Source: Gemmatimonadota bacterium (GTDB lineage: Bacteria; Gemmatimonadota; Gemmatimonadetes; Gemmatimonadales; Gemmatimonadaceae). Taken from it: a stretch of 64,000 nt of DNA. The DNA is taken from positions 1 through 64,000 of the forward strand of contig PMEM01000060.1 of the NCBI GenBank assembly GCA_003155795.1, in the 5' to 3' direction. Shown one piece after another: positions 15,343 through 24,286 of the stretch (its first letter is position 1; each line of letters starts with the position of its first letter). The notes beneath the pieces are model-generated. The model was not told where the DNA came from and searched no databases. It saw only the letters and a program-made list of their open reading frames with translations. The translations under genes and the position numbers were made by a program.

Positions 15343-17160
15343 ATGGCGGAGTACGAAACGCACAGCTACGACGTACTCGTGATCGGGGCCGGCGGCGCGG
15401 GGTTGCGAGCCGCGATCGAGGCAGCAAACGCGGGGGTAACCGTCGGTCTCGTCTGCAAATCATTACTTGGGAAGGCGCACACAGTCATGGCGGAAGGAGG
15501 AGTTGCGGCCGCACTCGCGAACACAGACGAGCGCGATTCCTGGCAGACTCACTTCGCCGACACCATGCGCGGCGGACAGTATCTCAGCAACTGGCGCATG
15601 GTGGAGCATCATGCGCGCGAGGCACCAGCCAGGGTGCGTGAGCTTGAAGCGTGGGGAGCGGTATTCGATCGAACTCCGGATGGCCGCATTCTGCAGCGCA
15701 ACTTTGGCGGTCACAAGTATCCACGACTTGCGCACGTCGGTGACCGTACCGGACTGGAGATAATCAGGACACTGCAGGACCATGTGATCTTCCAGCAGGT
15801 CGAAGTGAACATGGAATGCACGGTGGTGTCGTTGTTGCGGGATGGAGATCGGGTAACAGGCGCGCTGGCGTACGACAGGGAACGCGGACGATTCAAAATG
15901 TACTCAGCGGGCGCCGTTGTACTTGCAACCGGCGGGACTGGGCGAGCCTATCGCATTACGAGCAACAGTTGGGAATACACTGGCGACGGACAGTCGCTCG
16001 CATACAATGCCGGTGCCGCGTTGCAGGATATGGAATTCGTGCAGTTTCACCCGACGGGGATGGTGTGGCCGCCGAGTGTTCGCGGAATACTTGTTACGGA
16101 AGGAGTTAGAGGCGAAGGCGGAATTCTTGTGAACAATCAGGGACATCGATTCATGTTCGATGACATTCCCGAGAATTATCGAAGTCAGACTGCCGACAAC
16201 GAGGAAGAGGGTTGGCGCTACACGCAGGGTGACAAGAACTCCCGGCGTCCGCCGGAATTACTTACGCGAGATCATGTTGCGCGCTGCATCATGCGCGAAG
16301 TGCGCGAAGGACGCGGCAGTCCGCATGGCGGGGTTTTTCTTGATATATCATGGATCAGCTCGAAGCTCCCGGACGCGGAGGCGCACATCAAGCGCAAGCT
16401 TCCGAGCATGTATCATCAATTCAAGCAACTGGCGGACATCGACATCACGAAGGAGCCGATGGAAGTTGGCCCGACGACCCACTACGCGATGGGTGGAATT
16501 CGCGTGGATGGCGACACGCAGATGACCACAGTATCAGGACTGTTTGCGGCTGGGGAGTGCGCGGCAGGACTGCATGGCGCGAACAGGCTTGGCGGAAATT
16601 CGCTGTCGGATCTGCTCGTGTTCGGGAAACGCGCTGGCGAACACGCCGCCATTTTCGCGAAACAGAATCCAGCCGTCGCGGCGAAGCCGGAAGCGGTCGA
16701 CGCGATCGTGAACTACGCGCTGGAGCCATTCGGCAGGAATTCCGACAACACTGAAGGACCGTATCAGATTCAGCACGATCTGCAGGGCATGATGCAGGAC
16801 AATGTTGGGATTGTCCGTCGCGAGGCGGAGATGCAACACGCGCTTGAAGCACTTGCCGGGTTGCGTGAGCGGGCGGCAAGCGTGGCGGTCCCAGGCAACC
16901 GTGAGTTCAATCCCGGATGGCACACAGCGCTCGACCTGGCGAATCTGCTCACAATCTCGGAGGCCATAACGCGTTCGGCACTTGAGCGGAAGGAGAGCCG
17001 CGGTGGCCATTTCCGGGACGATTATCCCGCCAAGGATGAAGCGTTCGCCCACTTCAACATCGTCGTGAGCCGTGGCACGAATGGTGAGATGAATGTGAGC
17101 CGCGTTCCGTTGCCCGAAATTCGTGAGGATCTCAAGCAGATAATCGAGGAGGAGAAGTAG
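15343..17160 (+). CDS. sdhA: Succinate dehydrogenase flavoprotein subunit
   Basis: A 605-residue flavoprotein that starts at the base after the anchor gene stop. The dinucleotide-binding loop is VIGAGGAGLRAAIEA, and the FAD-attachment region has SLLGKAHTVMAEGGVAAAL. The C-terminal FAD motif is GLHGANRLGGNSLSDLLVFG. Substrate-site residues occur in QFHPTGMV and GPTTHYAMGGI. It oxidises succinate to fumarate at the inner face of the membrane; the reverse direction cannot be excluded by sequence. Its TAG stop shares one base with the GTG start of sdhB. Confidence 0.96.
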   Translation: MAEYETHSYDVLVIGAGGAGLRAAIEAANAGVTVGLVCKSLLGKAHTVMAEGGVAAALANTDERDSWQTHFADTMRGGQYLSNWRMVEHHAREAPARVRELEAWGAVFDRTPDGRILQRNFGGHKYPRLAHVGDRTGLEIIRTLQDHVIFQQVEVNMECTVVSLLRDGDRVTGALAYDRERGRFKMYSAGAVVLATGGTGRAYRITSNSWEYTGDGQSLAYNAGAALQDMEFVQFHPTGMVWPPSVRGILVTEGVRGEGGILVNNQGHRFMFDDIPENYRSQTADNEEEGWRYTQGDKNSRRPPELLTRDHVARCIMREVREGRGSPHGGVFLDISWISSKLPDAEAHIKRKLPSMYHQFKQLADIDITKEPMEVGPTTHYAMGGIRVDGDTQMTTVSGLFAAGECAAGLHGANRLGGNSLSDLLVFGKRAGEHAAIFAKQNPAVAAKPEAVDAIVNYALEPFGRNSDNTEGPYQIQHDLQGMMQDNVGIVRREAEMQHALEALAGLRERAASVAVPGNREFNPGWHTALDLANLLTISEAITRSALERKESRGGHFRDDYPAKDEAFAHFNIVVSRGTNGEMNVSRVPLPEIREDLKQIIEEEK

Positions 17161-18008
17161 TGGCTTCAGAAACGCTCGCTCGAGATGTTGCTGGCAGTGG
17201 TGCAAGGGCTGCCGCGCGAAGCAATCAAAGTGCCGGGAGCACTGCCAGGAGCCTCACGTTCAGGATATGGCGCGGCGACGCGGCAGCCGGTCATTTCGAA
17301 GACTACCACACGCAAGTTTCCGACGGAATGGTAGTACTTGACGCCGTCCACCAGATACAGTCCGAGAGTGCGAACGATCTTGCCGTTCGCTGGAACTGCA
17401 AGGCCGGCAAGTGTGGCTCCTGCTCCGCCGAGATAAACGGCATGCCGCGCCTGATGTGCATGACGCGTCTTAATCAGCTGGATCACGAGAAGCCGATCAC
17501 AGTGGAACCCATGCGCGCCTTTCCACTGATGCGGGATCTTGTGACGGACGTGTCATCCAACTTCCGCCAGAAGAAGAACATTCGGCCATTTACCCCGCGG
17601 CCGCCGGACGCTCCGGATGGCACCTGGCGCATGGCACAGACTGACGTCGACAGGGTACAGGAATTTCGCAAGTGTATCGAATGTTTTCTATGCCAGGATG
17701 TCTGTCACGTGTTGCGGGACCACCATCTGCACGACGAGTTCGTAGGACCGAGACTGCTCGTGCACGCCGCGCAGCTCGAGATGCATCCGCTGGATGTGAT
17801 CGACCGCACAGGGGATCTGAAGGACAAGCACAACATCGGCTACTGCAACATCACAAAGTGCTGCACCAAAGTATGTCCGGAGAATATCACGATTACCGAC
17901 AATGCAATCATCCCGTTGAAGGAGCGAGTGGCGGACAAGCATTACGATCCGCTGCACATGCTCCTGAAACTTTTTCATCACAAGGATCCAGGGAGTGCAG
18001 AGTCATGA
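17160..18008 (+). CDS. sdhB: Succinate dehydrogenase iron-sulfur subunit
   Basis: A 282-residue protein, GTG start, with an N-terminal extension of about 30 residues rich in Ala and Ser. The [2Fe-2S] ferredoxin domain has CKAGKCGSCSAEINGMPRLMC written in part as CKAGKCGSC and a later C in LMCMTRL. The second domain carries the [4Fe-4S] and [3Fe-4S] motifs, KCIECFLCQDVCHV and YCNITKCCTKVCPENI. It connects SdhA to the membrane anchor. Its TGA stop overlaps the start of the TPR-like gene (ATGA). Confidence 0.96.
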   Translation: MASETLARDVAGSGARAAARSNQSAGSTARSLTFRIWRGDAAAGHFEDYHTQVSDGMVVLDAVHQIQSESANDLAVRWNCKAGKCGSCSAEINGMPRLMCMTRLNQLDHEKPITVEPMRAFPLMRDLVTDVSSNFRQKKNIRPFTPRPPDAPDGTWRMAQTDVDRVQEFRKCIECFLCQDVCHVLRDHHLHDEFVGPRLLVHAAQLEMHPLDVIDRTGDLKDKHNIGYCNITKCCTKVCPENITITDNAIIPLKERVADKHYDPLHMLLKLFHHKDPGSAES

Positions 18009-18517
18009 GCGACAAGTTTGAGCTTAAGCCGATCTCCAGCGGAGCGATTCCGCAGGCTATCAAGAAGGCAGAACACTACAGATTGCTCAACCAGTCGTGG
18101 GCAGCTGAGAGTATTTGCCGGGACGTCCTGGCGATCGAACCCGACAATCAGCAGGTGCTGGTGATGCTCGTGCTGTCGCTGTCGGACCAGCTTGCATCGG
18201 GTCACAAGCGCGTGATGCGCGACGCGCACGAAGCTCTGTCCCGGATAAGCGATCCGTACAGGCGAGCGTACTATACCGGGATCTTATCAGAGCGACACGG
18301 ACAGGATTTGCTGCATCGTGCCGCGATGGGCAGCAGTACAATGGCGTATGATGCATTTCGCGAGGCAATGGACTGGTACGAAAAAGCTGAAGCCATACGC
18401 CCACATGAGAACGACGAATCCATCCTGCGTTGGAACACGTGTGTTCGGATACTCGCACGTGAAAGCCACCTGCGTCCAGCTGTGGCGGGTGAGTATGAAC
18501 CGGTAATTGGAGATTGA
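18005..18517 (+). CDS. TPR-like protein coupled to the sdh operon
   Basis: A 170-residue helical protein that starts inside the sdhB stop (ATGA overlap). It has no signal peptide or membrane segment. Helix pairs fit tetratricopeptide spacing: AIKKAEHYRLLNQSWAAESI with ICRDVLAIEPDNQQVLVML, and AFREAMDWYEKAEAIRPHEND. The strict overlap with sdhB suggests that it is made in step with the complex and may help its assembly or regulation. No such subunit is standard for succinate dehydrogenase, so the role is inference. Confidence 0.8.
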   Translation: MSDKFELKPISSGAIPQAIKKAEHYRLLNQSWAAESICRDVLAIEPDNQQVLVMLVLSLSDQLASGHKRVMRDAHEALSRISDPYRRAYYTGILSERHGQDLLHRAAMGSSTMAYDAFREAMDWYEKAEAIRPHENDESILRWNTCVRILARESHLRPAVAGEYEPVIGD

Positions 18518-18523
18518 GCCGAG

Positions 18524-19978
18524 ATGTCGCATTTTATGGTTGTATGCACTTTGATGCTGCTAGCATGTGGCGGCGCGCCAACCACGCGTCAGGTGGCCTC
18601 AGTGTCGGATTCGACAGTGAAAACTGCCCCTCCGCTTCCGGCCGCAGCTCAGGATTGGCCGCAATTCGGCTTTGACCTGGCTCGTTCGAGCGACAATCCA
18701 GCGTCCACCGGCATAACCGCGAGCAACGTCGCCTTGCTCAAGCGGCAGCAAGTTGCGATAGACGGAACTGTGGATGCCTCTGCTCTATATTTTCGTGACG
18801 CCAAGATAGCCGGCGCAACTCACAGCGCCTTTGTTGTGACAACGACGTATGGAAAAACCATCGCCATAGACGCCGACAGCGGCAAGGTGCTCTGGGAGTA
18901 CACACCGGCCGGATACAACGGCTGGGTCGGATCGGCTCAGATAACTTCGGCCACGCCGGTTGCTTCAGGAGATCATAACTTCATCTTCGCTGCGTCTCCC
19001 GATGGGCATATTCAGAAACTCACGCTGGAAGATGGGAAGGTAGTGTGGAATACCGCGATTACGCTTCTCCCATCGCGTGAGAAAATTGCTTCGTCGCTCA
19101 ACTACTTCAATGGAAATGTTGTTGCGACGACCGGAGGTTATATAGGCGATGCGCCGCCGTATCAGGGACACGTAGCAATCCTGGATGGAGCGACCGGAAA
19201 ACTGTTGCACGTTTGGAATTCGCTGTGCAGCGATCAACAGAAGTTGATAGCGCCGGCGAGCTGTCCGGAGAGTGACTCCGCTATCTGGGGCCGAGCCGGA
19301 GCTGTCATCGATTCCACCACCGGCAACATCTACATCGCTACCGGCAACGCCAAATGGGATGGTGCGACTTACTGGGGTGACGCTACGATTGAGTTGGACC
19401 CTACCGCTACCAAAATGCTCGGGAATTACACACCAGCCAACACGGATAAGCTGAATGAAACCGATGCCGATGTAGGATCGACATCACCCGTTCTTCTCGG
19501 GGGCGGATTCGTCGCGCAGGGCGGCAAGGACGGGACAATCCGGTTGCTTGATCCGCAAGTCATGGGAGGTTCAGCGCCGCACAAAGGCGCCGAACTGCAA
19601 GTAGTGTCAACACCGTCAGGCGGTCGACTTTTCACCGCACCAGCGGTAGCGCACAATGGATCGACCACTATTATGTACGTCGCCGACGGTGGCGGAACAG
19701 AAGCGTGGTCTCTGGTCGGCAACCAGCTGCGATCTATCTGGAAGAACAGCAATCCGGGGACGAGCCCGGTCGTGTCTGGCGGACTGCTGTATGTGTACAA
19801 TCCGAAGGGTGGGCTACTCGTTTACAATCCGGCCACCGGTGAACAGGTAGCGAATCTTGCAACGGGTTCCGGTCACTGGAACAGCCCAATCATCGTGGAC
19901 GGCAGGATTGCGCTTCCGGAAGGGAACGCAAACGGTCATGCAACAAGTGGAGTGCTGGACATCTGGCGAACGCAGTGA
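18524..19978 (+). CDS. PQQ-type beta-propeller lipoprotein
   Basis: A 484-residue protein with a lipoprotein signal ending LMLLAC, so the mature N-terminus would be the lipid-modified Cys15. The body is a quinoprotein-like propeller: WPQFGFDLARSSDNP, KTIAIDADSGKVLWEYTP, GHIQKLTLEDGKVVWNTAI, GHVAILDGATGKLLHVWNS, GNIYIATGNAKWDG and KDGTIRLLDPQ. These tryptophan-docking blades occur in PQQ alcohol dehydrogenases and BamB-like scaffolds. Catalytic PQQ and calcium ligands were not identified, so it may be a scaffold or a polymer-binding protein. It begins seven bases after the TPR-like gene and converges on Dcp. Confidence 0.78.
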   Translation: MSHFMVVCTLMLLACGGAPTTRQVASVSDSTVKTAPPLPAAAQDWPQFGFDLARSSDNPASTGITASNVALLKRQQVAIDGTVDASALYFRDAKIAGATHSAFVVTTTYGKTIAIDADSGKVLWEYTPAGYNGWVGSAQITSATPVASGDHNFIFAASPDGHIQKLTLEDGKVVWNTAITLLPSREKIASSLNYFNGNVVATTGGYIGDAPPYQGHVAILDGATGKLLHVWNSLCSDQQKLIAPASCPESDSAIWGRAGAVIDSTTGNIYIATGNAKWDGATYWGDATIELDPTATKMLGNYTPANTDKLNETDADVGSTSPVLLGGGFVAQGGKDGTIRLLDPQVMGGSAPHKGAELQVVSTPSGGRLFTAPAVAHNGSTTIMYVADGGGTEAWSLVGNQLRSIWKNSNPGTSPVVSGGLLYVYNPKGGLLVYNPATGEQVANLATGSGHWNSPIIVDGRIALPEGNANGHATSGVLDIWRTQ

Positions 19979-19987
19979 CGTAGTCGG

Positions 19988-22060
19988 CTACTGCTTGCTT
20001 GATGTCCGGAGTCCGCGCCCCTCAAGCATTGGTTCGATCTGTGGATCGCGGCCGCGGAACTGTCGATACATCAATGCAAAATCCGCGGTGTTACCACGCG
20101 AAAGAATTGTCGCGCGGAAGTGATCGCCGTTCGCTCGTGTAAGTCCGCCGTTCTCCTTGAACCATTCGTAGGCATCAGCGTCCAGCATTTCGGCCCAAAG
20201 ATACGCGTAGTACGCAGCCGAATAGCCGTTGGCCCAGATGTGCTGAAAGTAACTGGAGCGGTAGCGCGGCGGGACACTGCGCAATGCAACGCCGTTATCA
20301 GCCAGCGCCTGCTTTTCGAACGCATCGACATCGAGAAGCGGCCCGCCAGCGGGAAGCGCATGCCACGCCATATCCAGTAATACCGCCGCGAGTACTTCGG
20401 TGAGCCGATAGCCCTGATTGAACTTATCGGCCTCGCGAATCCGATCGGCGAGCGCTTGGGGCATCGGTGCACCGGTCGAGTGGTGGCGCGCGTAATTGGC
20501 AAACACCGTCGGCTCCGTTGCCCAGTGCTCATTGAACTGTGATGGCAACTCCACAAAATCACGCGCAACGCTTGTGCCGGAAAGGCTGGGATATTGCTGG
20601 TCAGCGAAAAGGCCGTGCAATGCATGACCGAATTCGTGGAACATGGTGGTTACGTCGTCAACACTCAGTAGCGCAGCCTGCCCAGGCACTGGCTTGCTGA
20701 AGTTCGCAACGTTGTATATGACAGGCTTCGTGCCAAGCAGTTTCGACTGGTTGACGAGATTGTCCATCCACGCGCCGCCGATCTTGTTCTCGCGTGAGAA
20801 GAAATCGCAATAGAAAAGCGCGAGTGGACTTCCGTCTGCATCGGTTACTTCGAATACGCGCACATCCGGGTGATATACCGGGATGTCGTGCCGCTCAGTA
20901 AACGTGATGCCGTACAGCGCGGTAGCAGCGTAGAAAATACCATTCGTCAGAACGCTGTTCAGCTCCAGATATTGCTTGATCTGCTCCTCATCGAGGTCGT
21001 ACCGTGCCTTGCGCACCTTCTCAGCGTAGTGATCCCAGTCCCATGGCTCCAGCGCGAACGTTTCGCCACAAGCTGCGATCATCTTCTGAATCTCATCAGC
21101 CTCGGCGCGCGCGTTGGCCATCGCTGCCGGTACAAGATCGCGGACGAACTTGAGCGCCGTGGCAGGAGTCTTCGCCATCTGATCTTCAAGCGCCAATTCT
21201 GCGTAGTTGGCATGGCCGAGCAACCGTGCCTGCTCTGTGCGGATCTGCGCGAGGCGCGCGACGATCTCGCGAGTGTCGTTGGCGTCGCCCTTTTCAGTAC
21301 GGTTCCATGAAGCTTCAAAGAGCTGGCGTCGCACCTCGCGGTCGGTCAAGGAAACCAGAGGTGGTTGTTGGGTGGTGTTGTGAATTGGGATCACCCATGT
21401 TTCGGCGCCGTCTGCACCATCGGCGGCGGGTCGTCTCGCCGCCGCGATCTCACCATCGCTCAGGCCTGCAAGCCTGGTACTGTCGTGAGTCACGAGTGCG
21501 CCGGACTTGCTCGCTGCAAGCAGCTTGTTGGTGAAGAGTGCGCTGAGAGTTGATTCTTCCTCGTTCAACTTCTTGAGTGCGGCCTTGTCGTGCTCGGCGA
21601 GGCGGGCGCCCTTGCGCACGAAGTCATCATAGTACCAGTCAAGGAGGCGCCGTGATTCACCCTCGAGGTCAAGCGACTCGCGCTGGTCGTACACGGCTTC
21701 GATGCGTGCAAAGAGGCGCGCATCGAGGTGGATCGCATCGTCGTGCGCAGCCAGCCTCGGCGCTTCGTATTCCTGAACCCGCTGCAGCGTCTCACTTGTG
21801 TTCGCGCCCGTCAGCGCGCTAAAGACGGGAAGAACGCGATTCAGTAGCGCGCCGGACCTCTCGAGCGCAACAAGAGTGTTCTCGAATGTTGGTGCGGCCG
21901 GGTCGGCTATGATAGCCGCGACCTCAGCTAGTTGCTGCTTCATTCCCTCATCGATCGCTGGCTGGAAGTCGTCCTCCTTTATCAGGTCAAAGGGAGGCGC
22001 CTGGAAGGGAAGTGAGCTTGCGGTGAGAAAGGGATTGGTGGATGATGAGGAATTAGTCAT
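19988..22060 (-). CDS. dcp: M3 family zinc metallopeptidase, peptidyl-dipeptidase Dcp type
   Basis: A 690-residue protein of normal Dcp length without signal peptide. The zinc motif is MFHEFGHALHGLF (HExxH), and the Dcp-type substrate segment follows: RDFVELPSQFNEHW. The C-terminal QHIWANGYSAAYYAYLWAEMLDADAYEWF region is also typical. It removes dipeptides from the C-terminus of short peptides in the cytoplasm or periplasm. Start ATG 22,060 lacks a good ribosome site; TAAATT lies ten bases upstream, so a very short leader is possible. Confidence 0.93.
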   Translation of the reverse strand: MTNSSSSTNPFLTASSLPFQAPPFDLIKEDDFQPAIDEGMKQQLAEVAAIIADPAAPTFENTLVALERSGALLNRVLPVFSALTGANTSETLQRVQEYEAPRLAAHDDAIHLDARLFARIEAVYDQRESLDLEGESRRLLDWYYDDFVRKGARLAEHDKAALKKLNEEESTLSALFTNKLLAASKSGALVTHDSTRLAGLSDGEIAAARRPAADGADGAETWVIPIHNTTQQPPLVSLTDREVRRQLFEASWNRTEKGDANDTREIVARLAQIRTEQARLLGHANYAELALEDQMAKTPATALKFVRDLVPAAMANARAEADEIQKMIAACGETFALEPWDWDHYAEKVRKARYDLDEEQIKQYLELNSVLTNGIFYAATALYGITFTERHDIPVYHPDVRVFEVTDADGSPLALFYCDFFSRENKIGGAWMDNLVNQSKLLGTKPVIYNVANFSKPVPGQAALLSVDDVTTMFHEFGHALHGLFADQQYPSLSGTSVARDFVELPSQFNEHWATEPTVFANYARHHSTGAPMPQALADRIREADKFNQGYRLTEVLAAVLLDMAWHALPAGGPLLDVDAFEKQALADNGVALRSVPPRYRSSYFQHIWANGYSAAYYAYLWAEMLDADAYEWFKENGGLTRANGDHFRATILSRGNTADFALMYRQFRGRDPQIEPMLEGRGLRTSSKQ

Positions 22061-22127
22061 GTGTCTTCGTAATTTATCAATGATTGGCTGTCTCGCAGAG
22101 TCACTCGCGATGAACGCGAGGGAAGGC

Positions 22128-22133
22128 TATAAT
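22128..22133 (+). promoter_or_regulatory. TATAAT -10 box eight bases before the M42 start
   Basis: A perfect TATAAT hexamer ends eight bases before ATG 22,142, so transcription should begin within a base or two of the start codon. No good -35 is seen at 17 bases. The TTG at 22,133 overlaps the hexamer and is a less likely start, although GGAAGG lies six bases ahead of it. Confidence 0.5.
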
Positions 22134-22141
22134 TGGCTCCC

Positions 22142-24277
22142 ATGCATCGCTCACCCCTCGGTCCCATGATCTCGTTATTCCGCTGTAAGCTGCTCGCGGC
22201 TCTTCCAGTCCTTGCAATGGTCGCCGTTGGCACCGCGGCTGCACCCCATGCAGTCCAGGCGCAGAGCGGGGCCAATTCCCGAGCTGCTGCTGTGGTCGCT
22301 TCGTGGCTTGCTTTCGATGCGCCGCCAGGGGAGGAGTTCCACGTCACCACTCCGATCATGGCTACAGATTCGCGATGGCACCGCGATGCGATCGGGAATC
22401 TCATCATGACGGTAGGGACAGGGCATCCCCGGCGACTCGTAGCGTGTGGTTTGGATCACGTTGGATACGTTGTCAGCGAAATCACGGAAAGCGGCTACTT
22501 GCGGCTGCATCGTGCGGGCAATGCGCGCACCCATCCGCTATGGGATCAATTCCATGAGGCGCAACAGATCAACGTACTGACCCAGACCGGGGACGTTCCC
22601 GGGGTTGTTGCGGTCACAAACGTGCATTTCAACCGGATGCACCTCGGCGACACGACCGTAGTCAATGTGAATGAGCTCTGGGTTGATATCGGTGCGCATT
22701 CACGACAGGAAGCGATGCATCTGGGAGTTCGATTGCTCGACCCGGTGGCACGCCGAGTGAAACCGTGGCAGTACAGTGACTACGTCGCGGGTGCAGATGC
22801 GAGCGGACGCGCGGGGTGCGCAGCGGTCGCGAGTGTGGCACACTCTGCGAAAACCATTCAGGGTGCCGGACAGACAGTCTTCGTTCTGTCCGTGCAGAAG
22901 AGCTTCGGTTGGCGCGGACTTCAGGCTGCCGTGGCAGAACTTGGCTCGTTCGACCAAGGCACGGTCGTCACATCAACTGGCCAGGAAAGGGCGAGCGGTA
23001 GCGGAGCGGCCGTCACGACATCGCGTATGCCACGTGCGGAAAGCCTGTTTCCCAACGCGGGCCTGAACAGCGCAGATCAACTGGAAGTTCGTGCGCGGTT
23101 CGACGGCTCGCTCGTGGAGAGCGTGCAATCAACGGATCTTGATGCATTGCTGGAAGCCGTGCGCAAGGCCGCGGAAGTGGATCAATCGATAGCGTGGGTA
23201 TCGCTTGGTGCGCGCGACACGGATCATCGTGTCGCCAATGATGCGCTCTCCGCTCCGGCGAAGCTATTGACAACCCTTGCAGAACTACCAGGAGTGTACC
23301 AGTTCGAGCAGCCCGTTCGCGATGCCGTGCGTGCGGCATTGCCCGAATGGGCGCGATCGGCAGTGACGCAGGACTCAGTGGGAAATCTGATTCTCGCAAT
23401 GGGACCCGATCGCGATACGACCGTCTTCCTGGCGCACATGGACGAAGTAGGATACACGGTGCACTCGATTGACAATGATGGGATGGTGACACTCGATGCG
23501 GCCGGTGGAGTGATGCGGTCATCGTGGGAAGGGCAACCGGCGCAACTTTACCTCGGCAACGCTTCCGAGCGCGGCGGCGTCGTGAGTCCTCCGGCGATAG
23601 ATGGTGTGTTCGTTCCACGCGATGTGGCCAAGCACAAGCAACCGGATGTCATGCGTGCGTGGTTCGGAATGGATTCAACCGCTCTTGTCGCGCACGGTGT
23701 TCACGTCGGACTGCCGGTGATAGGATACAAGCGCGGCGTACGCCTCGCCGCAACGCGCTACACAGCTCGATCACTGGATGATCGCACGGGTGTTGCTGCG
23801 CTGCTGCTCGCGCTTCGGGATATTCAGCCGGCGAAGCTTCGGCATAAAGTCATCTTCATCTGGACGGTTGGCGAGGAAACCGGGCTTCATGGTGCGACTG
23901 CGGCCGCACTCCGGATCGGACGATCGGTACACAAGGCGTACGCTGTCGATACCTTCGTTTCGTCGGACACACCGCTGGAATCGCCGCTCTTCGCCTACGC
24001 GCAGCTTGGGTCTGGCGCGGTACTTCGTGCAATGGATGATGGCTTGGTAGTCTCGCCGTCCGAGCGCGATCGTATCGTGCAGGTTGCGCATTCAAACGGG
24101 ATACCACTTCAAGTCGGCGTGACGCGAGGCTCTACAGATGCGGTGCCATTCATCGCGCGTGGCGCTCTCGGTGCTGGCCTGTCGTGGCCCGGTCGCTACA
24201 GCCACTCGCCCGCGGAGGTGTTGGATCTCAACGATCTCAACACACTCGCGCGGTTGATTGTGGCTCTTGCTCACTGA
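22142..24277 (+). CDS. Exported M42-like aminopeptidase with duplicated domain
   Basis: A 711-residue protein with a signal peptide (about residues 10-43, MISLFRCKLLAALPVLAMVA). It is about twice the usual M42/M20-type length and seems to hold two related halves: both begin with a WLAFDAPPGEE or LAELPGVYQFEQPVRDA type stretch, followed by DSVGNLILAMG and HMDEVGYTV elements. The C-terminal half is complete and holds the metal ligands in AHMDEVGY, SLDDRTGVAAL and TVGEETGLHGA. The N-terminal half has DHVGYVVSEI but degenerate later motifs. Expected activity is release of N-terminal residues. The partial internal duplication is unusual and was judged by eye. Confidence 0.8.
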   Translation: MHRSPLGPMISLFRCKLLAALPVLAMVAVGTAAAPHAVQAQSGANSRAAAVVASWLAFDAPPGEEFHVTTPIMATDSRWHRDAIGNLIMTVGTGHPRRLVACGLDHVGYVVSEITESGYLRLHRAGNARTHPLWDQFHEAQQINVLTQTGDVPGVVAVTNVHFNRMHLGDTTVVNVNELWVDIGAHSRQEAMHLGVRLLDPVARRVKPWQYSDYVAGADASGRAGCAAVASVAHSAKTIQGAGQTVFVLSVQKSFGWRGLQAAVAELGSFDQGTVVTSTGQERASGSGAAVTTSRMPRAESLFPNAGLNSADQLEVRARFDGSLVESVQSTDLDALLEAVRKAAEVDQSIAWVSLGARDTDHRVANDALSAPAKLLTTLAELPGVYQFEQPVRDAVRAALPEWARSAVTQDSVGNLILAMGPDRDTTVFLAHMDEVGYTVHSIDNDGMVTLDAAGGVMRSSWEGQPAQLYLGNASERGGVVSPPAIDGVFVPRDVAKHKQPDVMRAWFGMDSTALVAHGVHVGLPVIGYKRGVRLAATRYTARSLDDRTGVAALLLALRDIQPAKLRHKVIFIWTVGEETGLHGATAAALRIGRSVHKAYAVDTFVSSDTPLESPLFAYAQLGSGAVLRAMDDGLVVSPSERDRIVQVAHSNGIPLQVGVTRGSTDAVPFIARGALGAGLSWPGRYSHSPAEVLDLNDLNTLARLIVALAH

Positions 24278-24286
24278 TCCAGGTGG

